From: a virus
IMG/VR virus record: IMGVR_UViG_3300036792_000548
Coordinates: 1 to 50,724 of that record
Direction: 5' to 3' (one strand)
Length of the DNA stretch: 50,724 bases
Translations under genes and position numbers: made by a program
Part shown: piece by piece, positions 21,950 to 30,053 of the stretch
Layout of the letters: each line of letters opens with the position of its first letter
Position numbering within the stretch: the stretch's first letter is position 1
Notes under the pieces: generated by a model
What the model was told of the DNA's origin: nothing
Databases searched by the model: none
Seen by the model: the letters and a program-made list of their open reading frames with translations, nothing else

Positions 21950-22938
21950 CCGTCGAGATTGTCACGCGCGAGCTTTGTATTCGCGCCAAGCGCCTCGAGA
22001 CGCGCGAAGCGGACTTCGTCGCGTCCACCGATGCGGTCGACGCGTACGATGAGATCGTCGCGCAGAACTGGGACCTCGACCGCTTCAAGGCGAATCCGGT
22101 CATCCTTTGGGCTCACAACTCGCGCGAGTTGCCGATCGGCAAGGCGACGCGCTGCGAGATGGTGGGCGGCCGGCTCGAGTGCACGATCAAGTTCGCGAGC
22201 GAGAAGGCCAACCCTCAGGCCGAGCAGGTCTGGCAGCTCGTGCAAGACGACATGCTGCGCGCGGTGAGCGTCGGATTTTATCCGCGCACGGTGCGCAGCG
22301 AAAAGCGTGACGACAAGGACGTCTACGTCCTCGACGACAATGAGCTCCACGAAATTTCCGTGGTGCCCGTCCCGGCCAACCCAGAAGCCCTCGCCAAGAT
22401 GAAACAGCGCGCGCTCGAGCGCGCTCACGTGGAGATCGAAGCCATGACGTTGAAAGAGATGCAGGACCGCGCCGAAGTGGCCGAGAAGCTCGCGAAAGAC
22501 CACGAGGAGCGCGCGGCTGCGGCCGAGAATGCGTCCAAAGCGCTCAAGGTCGAGTCCGAGAAGCTCGCCGCCGACCTCGCCTCGGAAAAAGCCGCGCACG
22601 TCGCGACGACCGAGAAGCTCGCCGCAGCGACGAAGGCGCAAGCCGAAGCGGCCGACGCGCTCCTCGTCAAAGAGGTGGATGCACTCGTCGGCGTCAAGTT
22701 CACGCCCGCGGAGCGCGACGCGCAGCTCGAGTTCGCGCGCGCGAATCCGGAGATGTTCAAGAAGCTCGCCGACGCGCGCCCCGCGCTCGCGATTCTCGGA
22801 TCATCGGTCGTGACGCCGGAAGCGACGCCGCTCGAAAATACCGCGACGGATCCGGGCGACGGCGGCTCGCTCGCGGCCGAAGTGAAGCAGCTCGCCGCGA
22901 AGAAACCCGACGCCCCCACTGCTGCGCCCTGGGGCTGA
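21946..22938 (+). CDS. HK97-type prohead protease fused to scaffold
   Basis: ATG 21946 overlaps the portal stop. The 330-residue product has an N-terminal serine protease domain (residues 1-150) with VILWAHNSRELPIG (H57), MLRAVSVGFYP (S108) and NELHEISVVPVPANPEA. A long Ala/Glu/Lys coiled coil (160-250) serves as internal scaffold. A C-terminal region (FTPAERDAQLEFARANPEMF) follows. It should cleave itself and head proteins after shell assembly. Protease plus scaffold in one chain is common in phages. Confidence 0.9.
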   Translation: MTVEIVTRELCIRAKRLETREADFVASTDAVDAYDEIVAQNWDLDRFKANPVILWAHNSRELPIGKATRCEMVGGRLECTIKFASEKANPQAEQVWQLVQDDMLRAVSVGFYPRTVRSEKRDDKDVYVLDDNELHEISVVPVPANPEALAKMKQRALERAHVEIEAMTLKEMQDRAEVAEKLAKDHEERAAAAENASKALKVESEKLAADLASEKAAHVATTEKLAAATKAQAEAADALLVKEVDALVGVKFTPAERDAQLEFARANPEMFKKLADARPALAILGSSVVTPEATPLENTATDPGDGGSLAAEVKQLAAKKPDAPTAAPWG

Positions 22939-22989
22939 TCGCTCTCAACGCACAACCCATCGCAACACGAACGGCGGCTTGCCCGTGAG

Positions 22990-23006
22990 GGCGTGATCCG
23001 CACGCC
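22990..23006 (+). promoter_or_regulatory. Leader hairpin before decoration protein gene
   Basis: GGCGTG-ATCCG-CACGCC is a perfect six-pair stem in a 95-base gap that is rare in this tightly packed genome. The gap may stabilise or initiate a transcript for an abundant virion protein. Confidence 0.45.
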
Positions 23007-23033
23007 ACGGAACCAAGTTTTTCAGGAGTCACC

Positions 23034-23504
23034 ATGACCTCGCCCATTCGCGCAAACACCGATCTCAAAAACGCACTCATCAAGCGATACTTCGTCGCCG
23101 CGAGCCAGACCATCACGGCTGGTACGCGCGTGAAGTTCTCGAGCACGACCGTCGCGCCGTACGCCGGCGTCCTCGGCCAAGAGGTCACCCCGAGCACGTC
23201 CGACGAAGACGTGAGCATCGGCGTGGCGCTCGAGACGGCGGGCTCCGGCTCGGTCGCCGCCGGCACCACGCTCGTCGACATCGCGCTCGATGGGTTCGCG
23301 ATACTTCCGTACACGGTCGGCTCCGGCGGATCGACCGCCGGCAAAAAGCAGGTGTGGAGCTCGACGGGCTGCACCGACGCGCCCGCGAACGGCGGCGGAA
23401 CGACCGCGCACACCGTCATCGGCACCGCCATGCAGACGGGCGTGCAGAACGATCAAATCGGCGTGCTCGTCGGCGGCTCGAGCCGAGGCGTATCCGCTAC
23501 CTGA
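23034..23504 (+). CDS. Head decoration / stabilising protein
   Basis: ATG 23034 with AGGAG upstream. The 156-residue product, NALIKRYFVAASQTITAGTR then VKFSSTTVAPYAGVLGQEV, is a compact beta-rich protein of the capsid-cement type (DUF2190-like in pattern) and lies between protease and major capsid protein. It would trimerise on the capsid surface. The family call is by pattern and location. Confidence 0.72.
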   Translation: MTSPIRANTDLKNALIKRYFVAASQTITAGTRVKFSSTTVAPYAGVLGQEVTPSTSDEDVSIGVALETAGSGSVAAGTTLVDIALDGFAILPYTVGSGGSTAGKKQVWSSTGCTDAPANGGGTTAHTVIGTAMQTGVQNDQIGVLVGGSSRGVSAT

Positions 23505-23510
23505 ACCCGC

Positions 23511-23527
23511 GGGCGCCGGCTGCGCCC
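23511..23527 (+). promoter_or_regulatory. Leader hairpin before major capsid gene
   Basis: GGGCGC-CGGCT-GCGCCC forms a perfect six-pair stem seven bases after the decoration-gene stop, in a 101-base gap before the capsid start. Confidence 0.45.
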
Positions 23528-23605
23528 AACCATTTTCGCGCAACACCCTAACGGGCCATCGCTCGCTGGGGCCGTCGCGCTTTGTCCAAACGAAGGCAGA
23601 ACACG

Positions 23606-24706
23606 ATGACCCTCATCGCCCCCAGCGACTCCACCGTCAAGAACAAGCGACTGCTCGCAAAGGTCGCGAAGTACGAGCGCTACTCCGAGTCCCTCAAGGA
23701 GCTCATCGCCGAAAACGGTCCGAAGGTCCGTGCGGCGAACGCGGCCATGCGCCAGAAGCTCCTGACCCCCGGCCAGGTCCACGTCGACGCGGCGCTGAGC
23801 AACCTCAGCGTGCAGTACGCGAACGAGGAGTACATCGGCGAGGAGATCATGCCGGCGACGACCGTCGCCAAGCTCTCCGACGTCTTCTTCAAGTACGACC
23901 GGCGCAGCCGCTTCGGCTACCCGGACGACGCGATGGGCTCGCGTTCAAGCGCGAACGAGATCAACGAGTCTCGCACGACCGACAACTACTCGTGCAAGCC
24001 GTACGCGCTGAAGAACTACATCGACGCGCTCACCGTCGCGGCGGAAGACGCCCCGCTGAACGAGATGGTGGACCTCGTCGCGGCAACCGCCGAAGGCATC
24101 GCGTTCAAGCGTGAGGTGCGCCTCGCGTCCATCCTCTCGACGACCTCGAACTTCGCATCATCGAACACCGTCTCGCTCGCGTCCGGCGTTCGCTGGGACT
24201 CATCGGCCGGCGGCAATCCCATCGCCGACATTCAGGCCGCGCGCGCCGCGATCTGGCAGGGCATGGGCGGCTCCAAGGTTATCGGCTACTGCGACCTCGG
24301 CACGTGGAACGTGCTCTCGCGTCACCCGATGATCCTCGACCTTTTCAAGTACACGGGCAGCTCGCCAGGCATCGCGACCCCGTCGATGCTCGCCGGCTGG
24401 TTCGACCTCGACGACATCCTCGTCGCGAAGGGTCGTCAGGACACCGCCAACAGCGGACAGACCGCCGCCTTCTCGCGCATCTGGCCCAACTGCTTCGGCA
24501 TCGCGCGCGTCGCGCCGCCCGGCGTGCGCAACGTGAGCTTCGGCCGCACGTTCCGCTTCGGCCAGGTGCAGACGGACCAGTGGTACGACCCGAGCCTCGG
24601 CACGAAGGGCGGTTACTACGCCCGCGTCTCGACGCACGAAGACCACCACGTCATCGCGAACGACGCCGGCTACCTCATCGCCACGCCGGTCGTGCAGACC
24701 GTCTGA
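23606..24706 (+). CDS. Major capsid protein
   Basis: ATG 23606 (MTLIAPSDSTVKNK) with GAAGG upstream is preferred over a frame-internal TTG at 23582. The product has 366 residues and HK97-fold-like order: an N-terminal helical arm, YIGEEIMPATTVAKLSDVFF, the spine helix region APLNEMVDLVAATAEGIAFK, NPIADIQAARAAIWQGMGGS, and a C-terminal beta-rich part with YYARVSTHEDHHVIANDAGY. Position and length fit a major head protein. Confidence 0.85.
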   Translation: MTLIAPSDSTVKNKRLLAKVAKYERYSESLKELIAENGPKVRAANAAMRQKLLTPGQVHVDAALSNLSVQYANEEYIGEEIMPATTVAKLSDVFFKYDRRSRFGYPDDAMGSRSSANEINESRTTDNYSCKPYALKNYIDALTVAAEDAPLNEMVDLVAATAEGIAFKREVRLASILSTTSNFASSNTVSLASGVRWDSSAGGNPIADIQAARAAIWQGMGGSKVIGYCDLGTWNVLSRHPMILDLFKYTGSSPGIATPSMLAGWFDLDDILVAKGRQDTANSGQTAAFSRIWPNCFGIARVAPPGVRNVSFGRTFRFGQVQTDQWYDPSLGTKGGYYARVSTHEDHHVIANDAGYLIATPVVQTV

Positions 24707-25062
24707 TGGCTGCCGAGAAGAAAAAGCCGCAGGCCGGCGAGAAGCGCGAGGCCATCCTGGACTCGCGGCAACCCGCCGCGCCCACAGCGCGCCCGCATCA
24801 CACGCGGGTCAAGATCCTCTCGTCGCTCCGCGTGCTCGACGGGCAGGAGATCGTCTCTCTGCTCGCGGGCACCGAAGCGGAAGTGCCCAACTCGGCCCTT
24901 GCCGATCCGCTTCTCGCGCACTGCTTCAGCGATGCGGCTGAAGCGCCCGCGCCGCCGTCAGCGCCTCCTTCGCCGGACGCCGTCGACGGTGGTTCTCCAG
25001 GCTCCGAACCTCCGCTCGCGGCGAACGACAAGCCCACGAGCGCCGAGCGCGCTGGGTACTGA
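24706..25062 (+). CDS. Hypothetical head-region protein
   Basis: ATG 24706 shares one base with the capsid stop. The 118-residue product has a Lys-rich start, a short folded middle (RVKILSSLRVLDGQEIVSLL) and a disordered Pro/Ala/Glu-rich C-terminus. Similar short proteins follow capsid genes in many Mu-like clusters. Function unknown. Confidence 0.65.
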   Translation: MAAEKKKPQAGEKREAILDSRQPAAPTARPHHTRVKILSSLRVLDGQEIVSLLAGTEAEVPNSALADPLLAHCFSDAAEAPAPPSAPPSPDAVDGGSPGSEPPLAANDKPTSAERAGY

Positions 25063-25071
25063 GGAAACGCC

Positions 25072-25584
25072 ATGACCGTCGGCTACTTGATCGCGCAAGA
25101 CCTCGTCGACGCGATCAGCGAGCCGACGTACATGGCGATTTTCGACGACACCAACAGCGGAGATCGGGCGACGGTCGACGCGTCCAGTGGAGTCGTCGGT
25201 CTGATGCGCCGCGCCCACGCGCGATGCGTCGCGCTGCTTCCGCGCATCTATACGGCCTTCCCGCCGGAGTCCCCCGCTGGCATCCCCACGGGCGGCGACC
25301 AAATCCCGATCCTCCTCAAGGATCTCGAAGTTCAGCTCCTCACGATGTATGCGTGCGAGCGTCATCCGGAGCTGATGAAGACCTACGGCATCGCTGGGCC
25401 GGCGGAAGCGTCGTGGCGTGCGTTCGCGAAAGACATCGCGGAAGCCGCGCTCATGGTCGCGCCTTCCGACAATCCTCCGCAGCAGCAGCCGGCGAACGTC
25501 GGCGGTGTGGTGCACTCCGGATCGTCCACCGATCCGACCAAGACCGGCACGCGCTACTTCGCGGACGGCACCTCAGACTTTTGA
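25072..25584 (+). CDS. Head-tail connector, DUF1320 / Mu gp36-like
   Basis: ATG 25072. The 170-residue product begins VGYLIAQDLVDAISEPTYMA, then helices with ASSGVVGLMRRAHARCVALL and LLKDLEVQLLTMYACERHPE, the helical bundle of gp36/DUF1320 adaptors that bind the portal ring. The C-terminal third is flexible and ends with TGTRYFADGTSDF. The stop overlaps the next ATG by one base. Confidence 0.8.
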   Translation: MTVGYLIAQDLVDAISEPTYMAIFDDTNSGDRATVDASSGVVGLMRRAHARCVALLPRIYTAFPPESPAGIPTGGDQIPILLKDLEVQLLTMYACERHPELMKTYGIAGPAEASWRAFAKDIAEAALMVAPSDNPPQQQPANVGGVVHSGSSTDPTKTGTRYFADGTSDF

Positions 25585-25955
25585 TGCTCGCCCTCACCCT
25601 CGACGACGCCGACTTTCTCCACGACGCCGACCGAGGCCTCGACACGCTCGAGCACGCGACCGATCGCGCCGCCCACAACGCAGGCGACGAAGGCGTGCGC
25701 GCCGAGCAGGCCGATCACCCGTATCAGGACCGGACGCAAAACCTCACAGGCGGCGCGCACGTCGAACCGACCGGCGACGGCACCCCCGGCGTCGACATGG
25801 TGTGGCCCGCGGACTACGCGAGCTTCGTGAACAACGGCACCGAGCGCGCGAAGCCATATCCGTTCGCGCCGATCGCGGAAGAGCGTGCGGATCAAGTTCT
25901 CCACTACGACCTCGCGAACGCGGTCGATGCATTCACGGACGACGTCAGCAAATAG
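25584..25955 (+). CDS. Neck / tail completion protein, HK97 gp10-like
   Basis: ATG 25584. The 123-residue product has HPYQDRTQNLTGGAHVEP, VWPADYASFVNNGTERAKPY and PFAPIAEERADQVLHYDLAN, matching the gp10-like family (an inserted glycine turn, then Y...E.GT..M.PRPFL-like motif). It joins head and tail. The position after the connector fits. Confidence 0.78.
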   Translation: MLALTLDDADFLHDADRGLDTLEHATDRAAHNAGDEGVRAEQADHPYQDRTQNLTGGAHVEPTGDGTPGVDMVWPADYASFVNNGTERAKPYPFAPIAEERADQVLHYDLANAVDAFTDDVSK

Positions 25956-25964
25956 GGGTGATCG

Positions 25965-26918
25965 ATGGCCGACCAACTCGGCACCGTCCAGATCCCCGCC
26001 CTGGCGACTGACGCGCCGCTCGGCGATCCGTTCCTCGGTTACCTGCTCGGCTTCTACGCGCAGGCGCTCACGAACGCGCTCGCGGACGTGTGGGCTGTCG
26101 CCGCGCCGAACGTGCCGGTCGTTCGCACGACCGACGCGCGTGACCCGTCGACGTACACGCTCACGACGACCGAGCTCCCGGCGCTCTTCATCGACCGCAT
26201 GGGTTGGGACGAGACTGTTTGGGAGGCGACCGACTACGGCCGCGTCCCTTCTCGGCTACGACTTTGGTGGGTGCTCCCGCGGCTCGAGCTCAAGTGGCGC
26301 CGGCAGCGCTCGAACATCACGAACGCGGCCTACGCCGCGCTTGCGTTCGGCACCGACTGGACCGGCCGCGTGCCGGGCTATGTCGTTCCCGGCGATCTCG
26401 ACCCGGTCGCAGCCTCGAAGGGCTCGCTGATTTGGAAGTACGCGAAGATTTGGTCGCTCGACTTCAAAAAGGGCGGTCCGCAGAAGCTCGTCATCGACCT
26501 CGGCAAAGAAGGCAAGCAAACCTTCGACGCGGTCGTCTGGAACATCGATTGTTCCGAGCGCCTCACGAACGACATCACGCAGCGGTCCGCTCCGCTCGCC
26601 GGGCTGACGGATTCCGTCGCCGACGACGGGTTGCCGCTCATCTCGATCTCCGCGCAGCTCCGCGCGTCGAGCATCACGCCGAGCTCCGGCACGCATCTCG
26701 GCGGAACGCCCATCACGATCTACGGCACGCAGTTCGTTGACGGTCTGACCGTCTCGATCGGCGGAACGCTTTGCGACCAGGACTCGCCGGGCGTCTCGGC
26801 CGACGGCACGAACATCACGGCGACGACGCCGCCCGGCACGGTCGGCGCGCGCGACGTCGTCGTCACGAATCCCGGAGGCGAGACGGTCACAATGATCGGC
26901 GCCTTCACGTTCACCTGA
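25965..26918 (+). CDS. Tail terminator-like protein with C-terminal IPT/TIG domain
   Basis: ATG 25965. The product has 317 residues. Residues 1-225 (PFLGYLLGFYAQALTNALAD, LPALFIDRMGWDETVWEATD, RLRLWWVLPRLELKWRRQRS) look like a tail terminator or neck protein given the place before the sheath gene. Residues ~235-317 form an Ig-like IPT/TIG domain: SITPSSGTHLGGTPITIYGT, GLTVSIGGTLC, and VGARDVVVTNPGGETVTMIG. Such domains on virions usually bind weakly to surface sugars. The two-domain layout is unusual for a terminator. Confidence 0.7.
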   Translation: MADQLGTVQIPALATDAPLGDPFLGYLLGFYAQALTNALADVWAVAAPNVPVVRTTDARDPSTYTLTTTELPALFIDRMGWDETVWEATDYGRVPSRLRLWWVLPRLELKWRRQRSNITNAAYAALAFGTDWTGRVPGYVVPGDLDPVAASKGSLIWKYAKIWSLDFKKGGPQKLVIDLGKEGKQTFDAVVWNIDCSERLTNDITQRSAPLAGLTDSVADDGLPLISISAQLRASSITPSSGTHLGGTPITIYGTQFVDGLTVSIGGTLCDQDSPGVSADGTNITATTPPGTVGARDVVVTNPGGETVTMIGAFTFT

Positions 26919-26929
26919 CGGAGTCACCG

Positions 26930-27313
26930 ATGAAGGTTCGCAGCAACCCGAAGCACTCGCCCGCTGCGGTGATGTGGCCCTTCCTTCGCGGCGTCTACGT
27001 CGGCGCGAGCGTCGACGTCGAGGCGTCCAAGAAGGCGGGCGCGCCTCGCTACAAGTTCGACGAAGAGCCGGTCGATCTCGGCGCGGACTTCTTCAAGCGC
27101 GCGCCGCTCGAGTACGCCTATTTCGTCAAGAAGGTCCTAGAGGAAGAGCTCCTCGCCGCGGACGAAGAGATGGCGGAGGCCGCGGGCGTGAAGCTCGAAG
27201 TCGTGAGCGCCGCCAAGGCGGCCTCGGCCGAGATCCGCTCGATGGCTTCCGACATGGCGAAGCTCGTCGCCGACGAGTCGGCCAAGCCCGGACCGCCGCC
27301 CGCCGCGGCTTGA
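26930..27313 (+). CDS. Hypothetical tail-region protein
   Basis: ATG 26930 with CGGAG upstream. The 127-residue product contains AAVMWPFLRGVYVGASVDVE and RYKFDEEPVDLGADFFKRAP, then a helical Ala/Glu-rich C-terminus. It occupies the place of Mu gp38-type small proteins before the sheath, but no sequence match is clear. Confidence 0.68.
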   Translation: MKVRSNPKHSPAAVMWPFLRGVYVGASVDVEASKKAGAPRYKFDEEPVDLGADFFKRAPLEYAYFVKKVLEEELLAADEEMAEAAGVKLEVVSAAKAASAEIRSMASDMAKLVADESAKPGPPPAAA

Positions 27314-27347
27314 ACCGATTCCGCGCGCGCCGCGCGCTCTGACACGT

Positions 27348-27366
27348 CGCCGCTCTGGACGCGGCG
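27348..27366 (+). promoter_or_regulatory. Leader hairpin before sheath gene
   Basis: CGCCGC-TCTGGAC-GCGGCG is a perfect six-pair stem in the 68-base gap upstream of the sheath start. A second GC palindrome (GCGCGCGCCGCGCGC) precedes it. Confidence 0.45.
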
Positions 27367-27381
27367 CGAAGGGACACATCC

Positions 27382-28944
27382 ATGTCGTACGCGATCCCCG
27401 GCTTCGACGACACCTGGCTCTTGCCGTTCTTCGGCATCCAGATCAACCTCGCCACCGGCCCCAATCTCGCTCCCGGCGAGATGAACGTGCTCCTCATGGG
27501 GAACCGCACGAGCGCCGGCAACCTTGTCGCCGACTCGGAGATCCGCCAGGTCTTCTCGCGCACGGACATCAACACCGCGGCCGGCGAAGGCAGCGAGCTC
27601 GCGCTCATGGGCCTCGCCGCACTCGCGGCCGCTCCGAACGTCTCGCTCTTCCTCATGGCGATCACCGAAGCCGGAGGCGGAGCCGCGGCGACGGTCACGA
27701 TCACCGTCACCGGCTCGCCGACAGCGGCCGGCACCTACGCCCTCTGGATCAACGGCAAGAAGATCAGCGCGAGCTACGCGAGCGGCGCAAGCGTCACGAC
27801 GATCGCCGCAGCCATCGTTGCAGCCGTGAGCGCGCAACCCGATTGCCCATTCACCGCGGCCAACGCCGCCGGCGTCGTCACCCTCACGAGCCGCAGCAAG
27901 GGCATCCGCCAGAACGACTGGATCCTCTACCAGGACACCGTGAACGCGTCGGGCGCGGCCTTCGCGATCGCCGGCTCGGCCAACGTGAACAGCTCCGGAA
28001 CCGTCTCCGGCGTGCGCGCGGGCGCATCGGCCGGCACCGGCACGGACAGCGTCACGACGGCGCTCGCCTCGGCGAACTTCCTCAACACGCGCTGGGCGCG
28101 CATCGGCGTCGCACAAAACGACGTCACGAACGCAGCGCTGGTCAAAGCCGCGCTCGCCGCGCAGGCCGCGGTGACGAAACAGGTCTACGACCAGGCCTGC
28201 TACGGCTTCAATGGCACGCAGTCGAACACGGCGACGCTCTCGCAGACGACGCTGAACGACCCGCGTGAGAACGTCTTCACCTGCCGCAACTGCGAGACGC
28301 ATCCCGCGCTCATCGCGGCCGGCTGGGCGGCGACGCGCGCCGCGGTCGAGGCCGTCTCGTACGTCCCGGACTACGACGGTTACGACTGCTCCGCCTGGGT
28401 CGCGCCGCAGCGATTCGGCTCGGACGTGTGGCTCGACTCGGAAGCCAACGCGCTGCTCAACGCGGGCGCATCGCCGATCACGACCGTCAACGGTGTGGCG
28501 AAGCTCACGCGCGGCGTGACGACGTACTGCCTCAACGGCTCGTCGCAGGATACGCGCTGCCTCGACATCGGCGACGCGGTCGTGCCGGACCAGTTCGCGC
28601 TCGCGCTCACGAACCTTTACTGGACGCAGTTCCGCGCAGCGAACCCGCGCGTCGAGGCCAACCCGGACTTCGCGAACGGCGAGCCGTTCCCGGCGGCTGG
28701 CATCGGTTACCCGCTTCTCTGGGATCAGACGAAGAAGGCCATGATGGCCGACTGGGCAAGCGGCGCCGTCGGCTCGACCCCGTGGGCGTCGAGCATCAAG
28801 GACACGTTTAGCGGGACGAATCCGAAATACCCCGTCGTGAGCGGATTCGACGACGTCGCAGAGCGCATCACGGGCGCGACGACGATCGTGCCGGTGCGCG
28901 TCGCGCACACGATCAGCGAGATCATCAACCAGGCCGCGGCCTGA
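27382..28944 (+). CDS. Contractile tail sheath protein, Mu gpL-like
   Basis: ATG 27382. The 520-residue product matches the Mu-like sheath: IPGFDDTWLLPFFGIQINLA at the start, LMGNRTSAGNLVADSEIRQV, GEGSELALMGLAALAAAPNV, an inserted beta domain (~95-180), then RENVFTCRNCETHPALIAAG and the C-terminal LYWTQFRAANPRVEANPDFA segment. It contracts around the tube on adsorption. This gene makes the phage a myovirus. Confidence 0.92.
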   Translation: MSYAIPGFDDTWLLPFFGIQINLATGPNLAPGEMNVLLMGNRTSAGNLVADSEIRQVFSRTDINTAAGEGSELALMGLAALAAAPNVSLFLMAITEAGGGAAATVTITVTGSPTAAGTYALWINGKKISASYASGASVTTIAAAIVAAVSAQPDCPFTAANAAGVVTLTSRSKGIRQNDWILYQDTVNASGAAFAIAGSANVNSSGTVSGVRAGASAGTGTDSVTTALASANFLNTRWARIGVAQNDVTNAALVKAALAAQAAVTKQVYDQACYGFNGTQSNTATLSQTTLNDPRENVFTCRNCETHPALIAAGWAATRAAVEAVSYVPDYDGYDCSAWVAPQRFGSDVWLDSEANALLNAGASPITTVNGVAKLTRGVTTYCLNGSSQDTRCLDIGDAVVPDQFALALTNLYWTQFRAANPRVEANPDFANGEPFPAAGIGYPLLWDQTKKAMMADWASGAVGSTPWASSIKDTFSGTNPKYPVVSGFDDVAERITGATTIVPVRVAHTISEIINQAAA

Positions 28945-28951
28945 CGACACC

Positions 28952-28986
28952 CGCGCCGCGCTGACCCTGCCGCCCACGTTGGCGCG
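28952..28986 (+). promoter_or_regulatory. Leader stem before tail tube gene
   Basis: CGCGCC (28952-28957) pairs with GGCGCG (28981-28986) across a 23-base loop, in a 78-base gap between sheath and tube genes. Confidence 0.35.
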
Positions 28987-29022
28987 CGGGGCGGCGGCGC
29001 ATGACCCAACGGAGTCACGCTC

Positions 29023-29397
29023 ATGGCGCAAGTGCAAACACGCTACTGGCCGATCTTCATCAACTCGAAGAAGGTCGCTGAAGCGCACGAACAATCGTTC
29101 GACGTGAATCCGAACAAGTCGATCTTGTTCGACGCGGAAGGCGCGGCGGGGCTCGCCATCGGCGCGGCTCACACGCAGATGACGCTCAGCGCGATCGACC
29201 CGATCGGCGGCACGACGATCGACTGGATCGCCCAAGCGCTCCAAACACAGCTCGTCGAGGTCGCGTTTCTTCAGCCAAGCGGCACGTTCGTCACGCAGCA
29301 GATGACCGTCACGAACGTCCAGAAGAAGTCGAACGCCGAAACCGGGCGCTCGGACATCTCCGTCACGTTCCTCGGCCTCGCGCCGAAAGAGACGTGA
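29023..29397 (+). CDS. Tail tube protein
   Basis: ATG 29023 with CGGAG upstream. The 124-residue product is beta-barrel-like: YWPIFINSKKVAEAHEQSFD, HTQMTLSAIDPIGGTTIDWI, QQMTVTNVQKKSNAETGRSD, and it directly follows the sheath gene, as tube genes do. It polymerises as hexameric rings beneath the sheath. Confidence 0.85.
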   Translation: MAQVQTRYWPIFINSKKVAEAHEQSFDVNPNKSILFDAEGAAGLAIGAAHTQMTLSAIDPIGGTTIDWIAQALQTQLVEVAFLQPSGTFVTQQMTVTNVQKKSNAETGRSDISVTFLGLAPKET

Positions 29398-29403
29398 TCG
29401 AGA

Positions 29404-30036
29404 ATGGCTAAATTCTCGGACATCGTCGCCGGCACGCGCGCGTTCAGCGAGCCCGAGACGATCGAGATCGCGCCCGACGTCAAAATCACCATCCGGTTTC
29501 GGTGCCTCACGCCCGTCGAAGCCCAAGGCGTCTACGGCGCCGCGCGCGCGGAAGCCAAAGGCCTCGGCGTCGAGGCGCCCGAGTTCGGCGAGCCGATCTA
29601 CGACTGCGCCATCGCCAAGCACACGATCGCCGTTGCGCTCGTCGACCCCGACAGCAAGCCGGGCGAACCGCTCCCGTTCTTCGATGGTGGCATCCGGCAG
29701 GTGGAGCAGTCGAAGCTCCTCACCACGGACGTCATCGCGTACCTCTTCGAGCTCTGGCAGGCGTACAGCGAAAGCGTCTCGATCCAGAAAGACGACCTGA
29801 ACGAGACGACGTTCGGGCGGATCCTCGAGGAGGCGTCGGTCGGAAACCTCCGCCCTTTTTTGCGGCGACGGCGCGGCTCGCAGTTGAACTTCACGCGTTC
29901 TTTGGCCGCCCGTCATGTGAGCTTACTGAGGAGCAACTGGCCCTCTACGTCTGGCTCAACCCCGACGCCCGCGACGCCGTCCGCGAGCTCTTCGCCCGCA
30001 TCCCCGCCGGAGGCTCACCAGCCGCCCGCTGAATAA
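29404..30036 (+). CDS. Tail assembly chaperone with candidate -1 frameshift
   Basis: ATG 29404. The product reads as a typical tail chaperone to residue ~152: APDVKITIRFRCLTPVEAQG, LLTTDVIAYLFELWQAYSES, TFGRILEEASVGNLRPF. At T TTT TTG (29856-29862) a -1 shift gives FFAATARLAVELHAFFGRPS and LTEEQLALYVWLNPDARDAV, ending at 30032 (209 residues). The zero frame continues to 30036 with a Ser/Pro-rich, codon-poor tail. This is the place where phages make G/GT-type chaperones before the tape measure. Unlike lambda, both products would be nearly the same length. Confidence 0.8.
   Translation: MAKFSDIVAGTRAFSEPETIEIAPDVKITIRFRCLTPVEAQGVYGAARAEAKGLGVEAPEFGEPIYDCAIAKHTIAVALVDPDSKPGEPLPFFDGGIRQVEQSKLLTTDVIAYLFELWQAYSESVSIQKDDLNETTFGRILEEASVGNLRPFLRRRRGSQLNFTRSLAARHVSLLRSNWPSTSGSTPTPATPSASSSPASPPEAHQPPAE
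29856..29862 (+). other. Candidate -1 ribosomal slippery heptamer
   Basis: In zero-frame phase the codons are CCT TTT TTG, giving the X XXY YYZ heptamer T TTT TTG. Slippage by -1 re-pairs both tRNAs and opens a well-biased downstream frame. A missing T (T6 for T7) in the assembly would look the same. Confidence 0.62.
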
Positions 30037-30053
30037 TCCGAGGTCACCAATCG

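Noticed and set aside
27118-29916. A 932-residue open frame on the minus strand across sheath and tube genes
   Set aside because: It is antisense to well-identified sheath and tube genes, is dominated by Arg/Ala/Asp/Gly, and has no ribosome site. High GC makes long shadow frames common. The same applies to long minus frames at 12031-13764, 33021-35354 and 37666-40059.
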